Assembly: GCA_902792895.1 (NCBI GenBank)
Contig: CADBBK010000017.1
Span: 1 to 53,181 of the forward strand
Source of the DNA: an uncultured Bacteroidales bacterium
GTDB lineage: Bacteria; Bacteroidota; Bacteroidia; Bacteroidales; Muribaculaceae
Direction of reading: 5' to 3'
DNA: 53,181 bases
Shown here piece after piece: positions 20,543 to 29,592 of this stretch. A program made the translations under genes and the position numbers. Under the pieces are notes generated by a model, which was not told the DNA's origin, ran no database searches, and was given only the letters and a program-made list of their open reading frames with translations. How positions within the stretch are numbered: position 1 is the stretch's first letter; every line of letters begins with the position of its first letter.

Positions 20543-22000
20543 TTAATCCAGGCAGTGGATGAGCAGATCGGTCTTGCCGTTCTCGACCAGGTGGATGACC
20601 AGTTCGCCGAACAGCGTGTTCTGCCAGGCGAACCAGGCGCGGGTGTAGTGCGTGGCATCATCCTTGTGGAAGGACTCGTGCATGAAGCCCGTTCCGGCGT
20701 CGGTGGTGAGCAACTGGCGCATGCACCACGCGATTTCCTCGTCGTTGTCGGCAGTGAAGGCCTTCATCATGATGCTCATGGGCCAGATGAGGTTATAGGC
20801 CGTGTGGGCGCCACCGATGCCTTCGCAGGCCTTGCCCTTGAAGAAGCAGGGATTGTCGGTGCTCCACACAAAGCGGCGTGTGTTGCGGTAGATGGGGTCG
20901 TCCATCGGCACGTCGCCCAGATAGCCCATCGCCAGTAGGCTGGGTACATTGGCGTCGTCGGCCAGCACGCGGCCTCCCCAGCCGTCCACCTCGTAGGCGT
21001 AGATTTTGCCGTACTTCGGGTGCTCGACGATGGCATACTTGTGCAGTGCGTCCTCCACCTCCTGCGCCAGGTCACGGCACTGCGTGGCCAGGGCTTGGTT
21101 GTTGTTCACCTTGTCGAGGATTTCGCCTGCCTTGCGCAGTGAGCTCACGGCCATGAAATTGCTGGGCACCAGGAACGGCAGCACGGTGGCGTCGTCACTG
21201 GGGCGGAAACATGACACAATCAGCCCCACGGGATTGACGGGAGGTCCCCAGCCATACCATGTGAGCGACGACTTAGCATCGATGTCGCGGCGCATGAACT
21301 TGTACGGGCCCTTGTCGCCGCCCTTGCGCTGCTGCTCCTTGAAGGTGCGCAGCACGGCTTGCATCGCCTCCTGCCACAGGTCGCCGAAGATGCTGTCGTC
21401 ACCCGTCACGAGCCAGTACTCATAGGCCAGGCGGATGGGGTAGCACAGCGAGTCGATTTCATACTTGCGCTCGTGCAACTCGGGCTTCATATCGGTGAGG
21501 TCGTCCTGCCACTGGCTCCCCGTCGGGCCGTCGTTGAAGGCGTTGGCATAGGGGTCCAGCACGATGCACTTGAGTTGCCGCAGGATCACGCCGCGCAGCA
21601 TGTGGCGCAGTTTCTCGTCTTGCCGGGCATACTTGACGTAGGGCCACACCTGTGCACCGCTGTCCCGCAGCCACATCGCATGAATGTCGCCCGTGTAAAC
21701 AAAGGTGTCATCCTCGCCGTTCTCGTCCAGACGGTAGTGTACGGTGCTGTCGAGCGTGTTGGGGAAGCAGTTCTCAAACATCCACGCCAGGCGCGGGTTG
21801 CACTTGATTTTCTTCAACACTTCCTTGATGCGCTTGTCGATGATGGCGCTGGTGAACAGGCGTTCCTCGACTGGCGGGCGCTTGGTGATGTAGGTCGTGG
21901 TGGCGTCGCTCACCATCGTGGTGTAGCGCTCATGCACGTCGGCCGAGGCCGACAGCGCGGTAATCGCCACGATACCCAATAACAGATGTCTCAGTTTCAT
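20543..22000 (-). CDS. Exo-alpha-1,6-mannosidase, GH125
   Basis: A 485-residue secreted glycoside hydrolase of family 125, metal-independent enzymes that remove alpha-1,6-linked mannose from N-glycans or yeast mannan. Signal peptide [20 protein letters not shown]. Family blocks are [93 protein letters not shown] and [20 protein letters not shown]. The inner ATG at 22000 is chosen because GAAAGAGAAG lies just before it and the signal peptide begins there; an in-frame ATG at 22015 lies only 11 nt past the -7 box. Length is normal. It stands alone, without a polysaccharide-utilization locus around it. Confidence 0.92.
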   Translation of the reverse strand: MKLRHLLLGIVAITALSASADVHERYTTMVSDATTTYITKRPPVEERLFTSAIIDKRIKEVLKKIKCNPRLAWMFENCFPNTLDSTVHYRLDENGEDDTFVYTGDIHAMWLRDSGAQVWPYVKYARQDEKLRHMLRGVILRQLKCIVLDPYANAFNDGPTGSQWQDDLTDMKPELHERKYEIDSLCYPIRLAYEYWLVTGDDSIFGDLWQEAMQAVLRTFKEQQRKGGDKGPYKFMRRDIDAKSSLTWYGWGPPVNPVGLIVSCFRPSDDATVLPFLVPSNFMAVSSLRKAGEILDKVNNNQALATQCRDLAQEVEDALHKYAIVEHPKYGKIYAYEVDGWGGRVLADDANVPSLLAMGYLGDVPMDDPIYRNTRRFVWSTDNPCFFKGKACEGIGGAHTAYNLIWPMSIMMKAFTADNDEEIAWCMRQLLTTDAGTGFMHESFHKDDATHYTRAWFAWQNTLFGELVIHLVENGKTDLLIHCLD

Positions 22001-22025
22001 AGTCTTCTCTTTCATGTATTTGCTG

Positions 22026-22033
22026 CAAAATTA
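22026..22033 (-). promoter_or_regulatory. -7 box TAATTTTG for the GH125 gene
   Basis: Minus strand GACTAATTTTGCAG lies 25 nt upstream of the chosen ATG at 22000. Confidence 0.55.
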
Positions 22034-22140
22034 GTCAATTGTTTTCGGTTTCTGCTGCTCGGTTTTCAGTTTTTGCGTCAATGTTGGTCCAAATAGAGTG
22101 TTTTTTTAACAAAAAATGTGGAAGAATTCATTTTTTCTAG

Positions 22141-22148
22141 TAAATTTG
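22141..22148 (+). promoter_or_regulatory. -7 box TAAATTTG for the coiled-coil protein
   Basis: TAAATTTG lies 29 nt before the ATG at 22178, and inside the longer open frame that begins at 22118. It therefore supports the shorter protein. Confidence 0.55.
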
Positions 22149-22177
22149 TGACCTGCAACCAAATTCGATTTGGGCCT

Positions 22178-23446
22178 ATGAGAAGAAAATCCATCCTTTT
22201 GAGCCTGCTGGCGTGCTTCGCGTTGGCTGTTTCGTCACAGCCCACCCAGCAAGCCCAGGAGTGGGAGTGGTACCTGGATGAGGTGGTGAGCGAGACCTTT
22301 GTGGGACGCAACTACTTTGAGTACTACTATACGCCCAGCGCTTCCGACATGGAGCAGCAGCGCTCCAATGGCGAGGTGAGTTATTTCCTGAACACGCCTG
22401 CGGGACTGAACAGCAAGAAGGTGCGCGACATGATTGACCGCTTGATGGCCAGTTATGACGACATCACTCCAGTGTGCGACTGGCAGATGACGGCAACCAC
22501 CTACTGGAAGGAATTCCGCTTTGAGAAGAACAAATTCCGCTTCAGCGTCAAGCGCAAGGAACTCGACGACGGCACCTACTATGTGAGTGTGACCGAAACC
22601 GCGGGCTACTATAAGTCGTTGGGAAAAGCCAAAAAGGAAAGCACCAAGGCTTCGCCTGAACAGACGTCTAAGGCTTCGGCCGAGCCGACAGCCGATAAAC
22701 CCGTCAAACGCAAGGGACGTGGCCGACGTGCCATTACCCAGGACGATGTCGAAGCCGCCGATGGCGGCACTCCTGTTGCTGACGACAGCGTTGGCGCAGG
22801 CGACGACGAAGTGGCCGAGCCCGTCATGACTGAGCAGCAACGGCGGCGCGCCGCCCGCGAGCGGGAACAGGCGCTCAAAGATGAGGAGCGTCTGGCCAAA
22901 CGACGTGAGCAGGAGCAACGCCGAGAGGAAATCAAGGCACAAAAGGAGGCCGAGAAACTGAAAAAAGCCGAGGAAAAGAAGAAACGTGAAGAGGAACGTC
23001 GGCTCAAGAAAGAGGAAGAGCAGCGCCAGCGCGAGCAGGCCCGCCTGGAGCGTGAGCAGGCCCGAAAGCAGGCTGCTGCCCCCAAACCCGTCGAGAGCCG
23101 CTATCACTGCAGTGACGTGTCCCTGTGGCTGAGTGAGAAGTATGACTTCACACAGACCGATGGCGACGGTGCATCGACCTGCAGCATGTTCTCGACAGCC
23201 GTCAAGGATGTGGAGATGGCCAAACTCGCCATCAAGAACGCCCTCAAGGGCAGCAATGCCCGCATGGCAGTACCCTGGCGTGTCAACAGCAGCACCGGGA
23301 AGGTTGAGACGGGCTACTCCGTTGACGGCCATGTGCTGGTGTTTGCTGTCGGAAAGAACGACGAGGGCAATGTCACGCTCGACATCATTGAGGTGAGCGG
23401 CGAGCAATTTGAAGAATTCAAACAGGGCCTTGACGCCAGCCAGTGA
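22178..23446 (+). CDS. Secreted protein with long charged coiled coil
   Basis: A 422-residue protein with signal peptide MRRKSILLSLLACFALAVSS. An N-terminal globular part (about 25-145; EYYYTPSASDMEQQ, CDWQMTATTYWKEF) is followed by a low-complexity linker. A strongly charged coiled coil comes next (about 218-305; REQALKDEERLAKRREQEQR, KAEEKKKREEERRLKKEEEQ). A C-terminal globular domain (about 310-422; CSDVSLWLSEKYDFTQTDGD) closes the protein. The start is set by the signal peptide and the -7 box at 22141. The two ends may be related folds split by the coil. The family is not recognised. It lies 55 nt before the second GH13 gene and may be co-transcribed. Confidence 0.7.
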   Translation: MRRKSILLSLLACFALAVSSQPTQQAQEWEWYLDEVVSETFVGRNYFEYYYTPSASDMEQQRSNGEVSYFLNTPAGLNSKKVRDMIDRLMASYDDITPVCDWQMTATTYWKEFRFEKNKFRFSVKRKELDDGTYYVSVTETAGYYKSLGKAKKESTKASPEQTSKASAEPTADKPVKRKGRGRRAITQDDVEAADGGTPVADDSVGAGDDEVAEPVMTEQQRRRAAREREQALKDEERLAKRREQEQRREEIKAQKEAEKLKKAEEKKKREEERRLKKEEEQRQREQARLEREQARKQAAAPKPVESRYHCSDVSLWLSEKYDFTQTDGDGASTCSMFSTAVKDVEMAKLAIKNALKGSNARMAVPWRVNSSTGKVETGYSVDGHVLVFAVGKNDEGNVTLDIIEVSGEQFEEFKQGLDASQ

Positions 23447-23501
23447 TTCCCGCCCGCTAACATTCGACAAGAATAACATAACCATAATAAAATTTAATGT
23501 G

Positions 23502-24860
23502 ATGAAGACAAAACTGTTTATTACCTTAGTAGTGGCACTGCTGGTGCTGGTTGTGGCTTGCAAGCCCAACCGTGACCACCATGCTATGCCTGTGGCCGAT
23601 GAGTTTGTTCTCCCTGAGGTCTCCGACGTGGTGATGTATCAGGTCAATCCGCGCGTGTTCGCTCCGTCCAACTCGTTCAAGGCCATCACCGCCCGCATCG
23701 ACTCCATACACGACCTGGGCATTAACATGATATGGATTATGCCCATTTATCCCATCGGCGAGGAGAAGAGTAAGAACTCTCCCTATTCGGTGCGCGACTA
23801 CAAGGCTGTGGCACCGGAGTACGGCACTGTTGATGACTTGCGCAAGCTGGTTGAGACCTGCCATGAGCACGGCATCGGCGTCATCCTCGACTGGGTGGCT
23901 AACCACACTGCCTGGGACAACGTGTGGGTTCAGCAGCATCCCGACTGGTACACCCACGACTCGACGGGCAACATCATCTTCCCGCCGGGCACCGACTGGA
24001 CCGATGTCGCCGATCTCAACTATGATAACAAGGACATGCGTGCTGCCATGATTGATGCTATGCGCTATTGGGTGGACAGCGTCGGCGTGGACGGTTTCCG
24101 CTGTGACGTGGCCGACCAGGTGCCGGTGGACTTCTGGAAAGAGGCCATCACCACCCTGCGCAAGTCTGCTGAGCCCCGTCACCTCGTCATGCTGGCCGAG
24201 GGTGCCAACCCTGACAATTTCACTGCTGGCTTTGACCTGAACTATGCATGGGAGTTCATGGGAGCCATTGCACAGGTGATGAAGGACGAGGCCAAGGTAG
24301 GCAAACTCGTCGAGGTCGATAAGCACGAATACAAGGACCTGGGACCGGGCAAGTACAAACTGCGTTTCACCACCAACCATGACGAGGCCACCAAGGCTTC
24401 ACCGATTACCCTCTATGGCGGTGAACGTGCGTCGATGGCTGCGTTTGTCGCTACCACCATGTTGCACGGCGGTATGCTGGTGTACGGCTCTCAGGAGGTG
24501 GGGTATCCCGAACCCATCAACTTCTTCCACTATGTGCCCGTGAACTGGAATGCCAACCCGGCGCTGCGCAACGAGTACAAGAAACTCATCGCCATCTACA
24601 ACGAGCATCCTTCACTGCGCAGCAGCGGCAAGGTTGTCCCCTTTGACGACGACCAGAACAATGTGCTGTGCTTCGAGCGCGTGCTCAACAACGACAATGT
24701 CCTGGTGATGGTCAACGTGCGCGGCGATGCTCACAACATTGAGGTGCCTGGCATGTGGGCCGGCCGACCCGCCCGCAACCTGATGACGGGCGAAACAGTC
24801 GAGCTTGACCGCTGGATCACCCTGCAGCCCTACCAGTACCTGCTGCTGTACAACAAGTAA
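23502..24860 (+). CDS. GH13 alpha-glucan hydrolase, lipoprotein
   Basis: A 452-residue GH13 enzyme. The N-terminus MKTKLFITLVVALLVLVVAC ends in a lipobox cysteine (Cys20), so it is probably anchored to the membrane. GH13 regions: DWVANHTAW (region I), GFRCDVADQVP with the nucleophile Asp (region II), MLAEGANP with the general acid Glu (region III) and FTTNHDEATK (region IV). VSDVVMYQVNPRVFAP is a typical start of the barrel. The C-terminal beta domain ends LDRWITLQPYQYLLLYNK. The frame is open to 23409, but the signal peptide fixes the start at 23502. It is the second GH13 gene in the window and differs from the one at 7295. Exact substrate unknown. Confidence 0.92.
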   Translation: MKTKLFITLVVALLVLVVACKPNRDHHAMPVADEFVLPEVSDVVMYQVNPRVFAPSNSFKAITARIDSIHDLGINMIWIMPIYPIGEEKSKNSPYSVRDYKAVAPEYGTVDDLRKLVETCHEHGIGVILDWVANHTAWDNVWVQQHPDWYTHDSTGNIIFPPGTDWTDVADLNYDNKDMRAAMIDAMRYWVDSVGVDGFRCDVADQVPVDFWKEAITTLRKSAEPRHLVMLAEGANPDNFTAGFDLNYAWEFMGAIAQVMKDEAKVGKLVEVDKHEYKDLGPGKYKLRFTTNHDEATKASPITLYGGERASMAAFVATTMLHGGMLVYGSQEVGYPEPINFFHYVPVNWNANPALRNEYKKLIAIYNEHPSLRSSGKVVPFDDDQNNVLCFERVLNNDNVLVMVNVRGDAHNIEVPGMWAGRPARNLMTGETVELDRWITLQPYQYLLLYNK

Positions 24861-24887
24861 CGACGACAAGTCAAGTAACTACACCGG

Positions 24888-24948
24888 GGGGACGGTTCTT
24901 CGTCATGATGAAAACCATTTGTGTTTTCCGTGATGAGAAACCGTCCCC
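24888..24948 (+). terminator. Terminator hairpin after the second GH13 gene
   Basis: GGGGACGGTT (24888-24897) pairs with AACCGTCCCC (24939-24948). The ~41-nt interior also has partial pairing (TCATGATGAAAAC with GTTTTCCGTGATGA). It lies 27 nt after the stop codon. Confidence 0.65.
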
Positions 24949-25137
24949 TCGTGTTGGATCCGTGCCAAAGTGAGGGTAATGGCATCGTAAGGTGCTATAT
25001 TATAGCATCTTATCGCTACTCATGGGGCATAAAAGCCAACAAAACATACTGGTTTATATCACTAAAAAACAGTTAACAAGAGTTAAATATTTAATTTTCT
25101 TGTTCAAGAATTATGTTTTATAACATATAAAGCATTA

Positions 25138-25145
25138 CCTTTGCA
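25138..25145 (+). promoter_or_regulatory. -7 box TACCTTTG upstream of the candidate small RNA
   Basis: TACCTTTGCACTCG, 384 nt before the moxR start, would drive the transcript at about 25152-25306 or a long moxR leader. Confidence 0.55.
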
Positions 25146-25151
25146 CTCGAT

Positions 25152-25306
25152 TTTTCATCAGGACAAAAAATCGATGCCGTGAGGCATGAGGTTATTGTCT
25201 GAAACAAGGTTAAGATTTAGTTTTAAGGTTTATGTTAATGGTATTAGAGGTTAATTAGATTTTTTTTCAAAATGATCCGCGGCGAGAGTCGGGGATTTTT
25301 TTTTAT
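25152..25306 (+). ncRNA. Candidate small RNA or attenuator leader of the moxR-bat operon
   Basis: No gene of useful length is seen in 24949-25528. Within it, a transcript starting after the -7 box at 25138 would first form TCGATTTTT/AAAAATCGA, then the small hairpin ATGCC-GTGA-GGCAT. It then passes an AT-rich stretch of about 85 nt and ends at ATCC-GCGGCGAGAGTCGG-GGAT followed by nine T (about 25298-25306), which resembles an intrinsic terminator. A second -7 box at 25470 lies nearer the operon. It may be a free small RNA or a leader with attenuation. I do not recognise a known RNA family. Confidence 0.35.
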
Positions 25307-25469
25307 TTATACCCTCTCATTGGGCAATACTTGGGTGCCCAAAATTTTATTGTCTTTATCGTTTTCAACACATAGCATCTGATCGTGAGGTCTGGTGTGG
25401 GTGGCTGCCTTTTAACAATATATTTGTTAAATTAACGGAGTTTTCACGCGGGGGTGTTGGGTAATGATG

Positions 25470-25477
25470 TATTTTTG
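25470..25477 (+). promoter_or_regulatory. -7 box TATTTTTG for the moxR-bat operon
   Basis: TATTTTTGCACG lies 51 nt before the moxR ATG at 25529. Confidence 0.6.
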
Positions 25478-25528
25478 CACGTTGTTTAAAAAAGAAACGA
25501 TAGACATTATTAGAAAAACAATATTCTT

Positions 25529-26524
25529 ATGGCAGAAACAGTCAATATCCGTGAGTTAAATGACCTGATTGCAAGCAAAAGCAACTTCGTGAACTTGATT
25601 CGTCAGGGCATGGACCAGACCATCGTGGGACAGAAACACCTCGTGGACTCGTTGCTCATCGCGTTGCTCGCCAACGGGCACGTGCTGCTCGAGGGTGTGC
25701 CCGGCCTGGCTAAGACCAAGGCCATCAGCACGCTGGCATCGCTGATTGACGCGCGCTTCTCGCGCATACAATTCACTCCCGACCTGCTCCCCGCCGACGT
25801 GGTGGGTACGATGATCTACAGTATCAAGAAGGAGCAGTTCGAGGTCAAGAAAGGCCCCGTGTTTGCCAACTTTGTCCTCGCCGACGAGATTAACCGCGCT
25901 CCGGCCAAGGTGCAGAGCGCTCTGCTCGAGGCCATGCAGGAGCGTCAGGTGACCATCGGTGAACAGACGTTCAAATTGGACGATCCCTTCCTGGTGCTGG
26001 CCACCCAGAACCCCATCGAGCAGGAGGGTACCTACCCGCTGCCCGAGGCACAGGTGGACCGTTTCCTGATGAAGGTGCTCATCGGCTACCCCAGCAAGAG
26101 CGAGGAGAGTGACATCATCAGGATGAATATCGCTCCGGACCCCGTCGAGGTGCGTCCGCTGGTTACCCCTGCCGACATCGTGGACACCCGCAAGGTCGTG
26201 CAACAGATCTATATCGACGAGAAGATCCAGAAGTATATCGTGGACATTGTGTTCGCCACCCGTTTCCCCGCCGACTACGGCCTGAACGACCTCAAGAGCA
26301 TGATTTCCTTTGGTGCATCGCCCCGCGCATCAATCAACATGGCACTGGCATCGAGGGCTTATGCCTTCCTGCGCAACCGCGGCTATGTCATCCCCGAGGA
26401 CGTGCGTGCCGTGTGCCACGACGTGATGCGTCACCGACTGGGCCTGTCCTACGAGGCCGAGGCCAACAATATCACCGCCGACGAGATCATCAGCAACATT
26501 CTGGACAAGATTGCAGTTCCCTGA
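25529..26524 (+). CDS. moxR: MoxR-family AAA+ ATPase
   Basis: A 331-residue AAA+ ATPase thought to act as a chaperone for VWA-domain partner proteins. Walker A is GVPGLAKTKA (56-65; the usual GxGKT has Ala in place of the second Gly). Walker B is VLADEINRAP (116-125). The VLATQNPIEQEGTYPLPEAQ sensor region and the ALASRAYAFLRNRGYVIPED lid domain are typical. It is the first gene of the bat cluster and is followed by the DUF58, DUF4381-like and VWA genes in conserved Bacteroidales order. Start MAETVNIRELNDL has a -7 box 51 nt upstream. Confidence 0.95.
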   Translation: MAETVNIRELNDLIASKSNFVNLIRQGMDQTIVGQKHLVDSLLIALLANGHVLLEGVPGLAKTKAISTLASLIDARFSRIQFTPDLLPADVVGTMIYSIKKEQFEVKKGPVFANFVLADEINRAPAKVQSALLEAMQERQVTIGEQTFKLDDPFLVLATQNPIEQEGTYPLPEAQVDRFLMKVLIGYPSKSEESDIIRMNIAPDPVEVRPLVTPADIVDTRKVVQQIYIDEKIQKYIVDIVFATRFPADYGLNDLKSMISFGASPRASINMALASRAYAFLRNRGYVIPEDVRAVCHDVMRHRLGLSYEAEANNITADEIISNILDKIAVP

Positions 26525-26525
26525 T

Positions 26526-26632
26526 AGTGGGCTTTAGGCTTTAGGTATTAGGTTTTAGGCTTAAGGGGTGTGAGTTGATTACAGGCGATTGTAATCCTAC
26601 CTGAAACTTAAAACGAACAACTTAAAACTGGA
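26526..26632. repeat. Irregular TTAGG/CTTAAAAC short repeats between moxR and the DUF58 gene
   Basis: The left part reads GGCTTTAGGTATTAGGTTTT and similar; the right part has CTTAAAACGAACAACTTAAA directly before the ATG. No gene is present. Confidence 0.5.
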
Positions 26633-26633
26633 A

Positions 26634-27512
26634 ATGGATACCAATGAACTGTTGCGCAAGGTCCGCAAGATAGAAATCAAGACCAAGGGCCTGTCGCAGA
26701 ACATATTTGCCGGCGAGTACCACTCGGCCTTCAAGGGCAGGGGTATGACCTTCAGCGAGGTGCGCGAGTACCAGTATGGTGACGACGTGCGCGACATCGA
26801 CTGGAACGTCACGGCCCGCTACAACCGCCCCTATGTCAAGGTCTATGAGGAGGAACGCGAGCTCACGGTGATGCTGATCGTTGACGTGAGCGGCAGCAAG
26901 GACTTTGGTGCCGTGGGTGTCGCCAAGCGCGAGATGATGGCCGAGATTGGTGCCACTATCGCCTTCTCGGCAATCCAGAACAATGATAAAGTGGGGGTCA
27001 TCTTCTTCAGCGACAAGGTGGAGAAGTTTATCCCTCCCAAGAAGGGCCGCAAGCACATCCTGCTCGTTATCCGTGAGTTGCTCGACTTCCAGCCCGAAAA
27101 CACCGGTACCGACATCAACATGGTGCTGGAGTACATGACTGGAGCGTTGAAGAAGCGCTGCACCACCTTCCTGGTGAGTGACTTCATCGATGAGCATGAC
27201 TACAGCAAGTCGCTTTCCATCGCCAACCACAAGCACGACGTGATTGCCGTGCAGGTCTATGACAAGCGCGAGTCGCAGCTGCCCGACGTGGGGCTCATGC
27301 GCGTGCGTGATGCCGAGCGCGGCACCCTCAAGTGGGTGAACACCAGCAGCAAGCGCGTGCGCGATGCCTACAGCCGCTGGTGGTACAACCAGCAGCAGGC
27401 CCTCAACGGCACGTTGCAGCGCTGCAACGTGGACGTGGCCAGCGTGGCGACCGACGAGGACTATGTCACCGCCCTGATGGGCCTGTTCAAGAACCGCGGT
27501 GTAGCGAGATAG
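26634..27512 (+). CDS. DUF58 protein of the bat operon
   Basis: A 292-residue soluble protein with a von Willebrand A-like fold. It opens with MDTNELLRKVRKIEIKTKGL, followed by the DUF58 signature GMTFSEVREYQYGDDVRDID and WNVTARYNRPYVKVYEEERE. The strand LTVMLIVDVSGSKDFG carries a DxSxS-type metal site. It ends with a helical part (WWYNQQQALNGTLQRCN) and LFKNRGVAR. DUF58 proteins are regular partners of MoxR ATPases, and here the gene follows moxR by 109 nt filled with low-complexity repeats. Role in the Bat system is inferred from conserved synteny. Confidence 0.93.
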   Translation: MDTNELLRKVRKIEIKTKGLSQNIFAGEYHSAFKGRGMTFSEVREYQYGDDVRDIDWNVTARYNRPYVKVYEEERELTVMLIVDVSGSKDFGAVGVAKREMMAEIGATIAFSAIQNNDKVGVIFFSDKVEKFIPPKKGRKHILLVIRELLDFQPENTGTDINMVLEYMTGALKKRCTTFLVSDFIDEHDYSKSLSIANHKHDVIAVQVYDKRESQLPDVGLMRVRDAERGTLKWVNTSSKRVRDAYSRWWYNQQQALNGTLQRCNVDVASVATDEDYVTALMGLFKNRGVAR

Positions 27513-27597
27513 AGAATAGTTGATTGAGCCCCTCTAGGGGTTAACCTGTGCCGCGACATGTCGCGGCCAACCGAAAAACTAAAAACTAGACACTGAA

Positions 27598-28554
27598 ATG
27601 TCACAGAACGTGAGACATATCGTGATGACAGCCGTCCTGATGCTGGCTACAGCAGCCATGGCATGGGGCGGTAACGTCACCTTCAAGGCACGGCTCGACA
27701 GCGCCACTCTGCTCATGGGCAAGACCACGGCGCTGCACCTGGAAATCACCCAGGACAAGGGTGCACGCGGCTTTTTCCCGGGCGAACAGGCCGACACGCT
27801 CAGTGCCATGGTCGAGATTGCCGACCGGCCTGCCGCCGACACGACCGACTTGGGCAACAACCGCATCCAGATCAACCGTGACCTGATTATCCAGAGCTTT
27901 GACTCGGGCATGTGGATCATCAAGCCCATCCCCTATGTGGTAAACGGTGACACCGCCTACTGCAACCAGCTTACCCTCAAGGTGCTGCCTGTTGACGTGA
28001 GCAAGATGAAGGACATCCACGACATCAAGCCCGTCGAGGATGTTCCCTTTAATCTGCTGGACTGGCTGCCTGATTACTGGTGGGCCTGGCTATTGGGCCT
28101 GCTGCTCATTGCTGGCGGCATCTGGGCTTACCGCAAGTACTACAAGAAGGGCATCAACCCGTTGAGGCCTGGCAAGAAGCGTCTGCCGCCCTACGAGGAG
28201 GCGATGATCAACCTGCAGAACCTCAAGGCCGCTCAACTGTGGCAGCAGGGCAAGGAGAAGGAGTACTTTACGGGCCTGACCGATATCCTGCGCGTGTACA
28301 TCGACCGCCGCTTCCACATCAATGCGGTGGAGATGACCTCGTCACAGATTATCGAGACGCTCAAGCGCAACGACGAGACCCGTGCCGTGAACGAGCAGTT
28401 GGAGATGATCCTGGAGGTAGCCGATATCGTGAAGTTTGCCAATGCCCGCCCGCTGGCCGACGACAACGAGGTCGCCTATCGCCGCGCTGTCAACTTCGTT
28501 GAGGAGACGCGTCCCGTAGAACAACCCGAAACTAAGGAGGAGGTGAAGAAATGA
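27598..28554 (+). CDS. Bat-operon membrane protein (DUF4381/BatD-like)
   Basis: A 318-residue protein between the DUF58 gene and batA. A signal sequence (MSQNVRHIVMTAVLMLATAA) precedes a beta-rich periplasmic domain (about 25-140) that resembles one Ig-like unit of BatD. One membrane helix lies at about 160-180 (WWAWLLGLLLIAGGIWAYRK), and the rest is a cytoplasmic helical domain (GINPLRPGKKRLPPYEEAMI, LTDILRVYIDRRFHINAVEM). The position and topology are conserved in Bacteroidales bat clusters. Its last codon overlaps the batA start (ATGA), showing translational coupling. The exact function is unknown. Confidence 0.85.
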   Translation: MSQNVRHIVMTAVLMLATAAMAWGGNVTFKARLDSATLLMGKTTALHLEITQDKGARGFFPGEQADTLSAMVEIADRPAADTTDLGNNRIQINRDLIIQSFDSGMWIIKPIPYVVNGDTAYCNQLTLKVLPVDVSKMKDIHDIKPVEDVPFNLLDWLPDYWWAWLLGLLLIAGGIWAYRKYYKKGINPLRPGKKRLPPYEEAMINLQNLKAAQLWQQGKEKEYFTGLTDILRVYIDRRFHINAVEMTSSQIIETLKRNDETRAVNEQLEMILEVADIVKFANARPLADDNEVAYRRAVNFVEETRPVEQPETKEEVKK

Positions 28555-29546
28555 TGAATCTTGCTCACCCCGGATGGCTATGGCTCTTGCCCGTGCTGAT
28601 GATTCCGCTCATCGCATGGTACATCTACAGCCAGGACAAGAATGAACCCGAAATGAACGTGTCGTCAACGCGTGCGTTCGACGGCATAGGCACGAGTTGG
28701 AAAGTATGGCTCAAGCACCTGTCGTTTGCCCTCAAGATGGGCGCGCTGGTGTGCCTGGTCATCATCTTGTGTCGCCCCCAGACCAAGGACAGCTGGTCGA
28801 CCAGCGATGTCGAGGGTACCGACATCGTTATCGCGATGGACGTATCCACCAGTATGCTCGCCAAGGACTTCTCTCCCAACCGTTTCGAGAGTGCCAAGCG
28901 CGTGGCCACCCAGTTTGTCAGTGGCCGCAACAACGATAACATCGGCCTGGTGCTGTTTGCCGGCGAGAGTTTCACCCAGGTTCCCATGACCATGGATAAC
29001 GCCACACTGGTCAACGCCATCGGGCAGACTGAAATCGGTGCGCTCGAGGATGGTACAGCCATCGGCGATGGCATCGCCACTGCCATCAACCGCATCCGTG
29101 ACGGCAAGGCCAAGAGCAAGAGCATCATCCTGCTCACCGACGGCTCCAACAACACCGGTGTCGTAGCACCCATCACAGCGGCCGACATAGCCCGCAAGTT
29201 TGGCATCAAGATTTATACCATCGGCGTGGGCAGCAACGGCACTGCCGACTATCCCGTTGCCATCGACTATGCAGGCAACATCCAGTACCAGCGCATGCCC
29301 GTGGTCATCGACGAGGCCACGTTGAAGAAAATCGCCTCCACCACGGGCGGTAAGTATTTCCGTGCTACTTCGGGCGGCGTATTGAGCAATGTCTTCAAGG
29401 AGATTGACCAACTGGAGAAGACGCACATGGACGTGCAGCGCTTCACCCACACCGAGGACCACTACGAGCCTTGGGCGCTGTTGCTGCTGGGCCTGCTGCT
29501 GTTGAGTCTGCTGATGGATTACACGATATTGAGGCACATTCCTTGA
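28551..29546 (+). CDS. batA: BatA, VWA-domain membrane protein
   Basis: A 331-residue inner-membrane protein. Two N-terminal helices (about 6-24 and 56-76) are followed by a von Willebrand A domain with the MIDAS motif VIAMDVSTSM (DxSxS), the conserved Thr in the VPMTMDN region and the second Asp in LLTDGSNNTG. A C-terminal membrane segment follows (EPWALLLLGLLLLSLLMDYT). BatA is the first of the five proteins named for Bacteroides aerotolerance. Its ATG overlaps the preceding stop. The order batA-batB-batC-batD-batE follows without a gap larger than 46 nt. Confidence 0.93.
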   Translation: MMNLAHPGWLWLLPVLMIPLIAWYIYSQDKNEPEMNVSSTRAFDGIGTSWKVWLKHLSFALKMGALVCLVIILCRPQTKDSWSTSDVEGTDIVIAMDVSTSMLAKDFSPNRFESAKRVATQFVSGRNNDNIGLVLFAGESFTQVPMTMDNATLVNAIGQTEIGALEDGTAIGDGIATAINRIRDGKAKSKSIILLTDGSNNTGVVAPITAADIARKFGIKIYTIGVGSNGTADYPVAIDYAGNIQYQRMPVVIDEATLKKIASTTGGKYFRATSGGVLSNVFKEIDQLEKTHMDVQRFTHTEDHYEPWALLLLGLLLLSLLMDYTILRHIP

Positions 29547-29592
29547 TGTGCTGCGCACAGTTTAGAGTTTAAAGTATAGAGAATTAAGAGCT

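Noticed and set aside
7295-24860. A polysaccharide-utilization locus formed by the two GH13 enzymes, sialidase and GH125 mannosidase
   Set aside because: No SusC/SusD pair or dedicated sensor-regulator is present, and the enzymes are in separate units on both strands.
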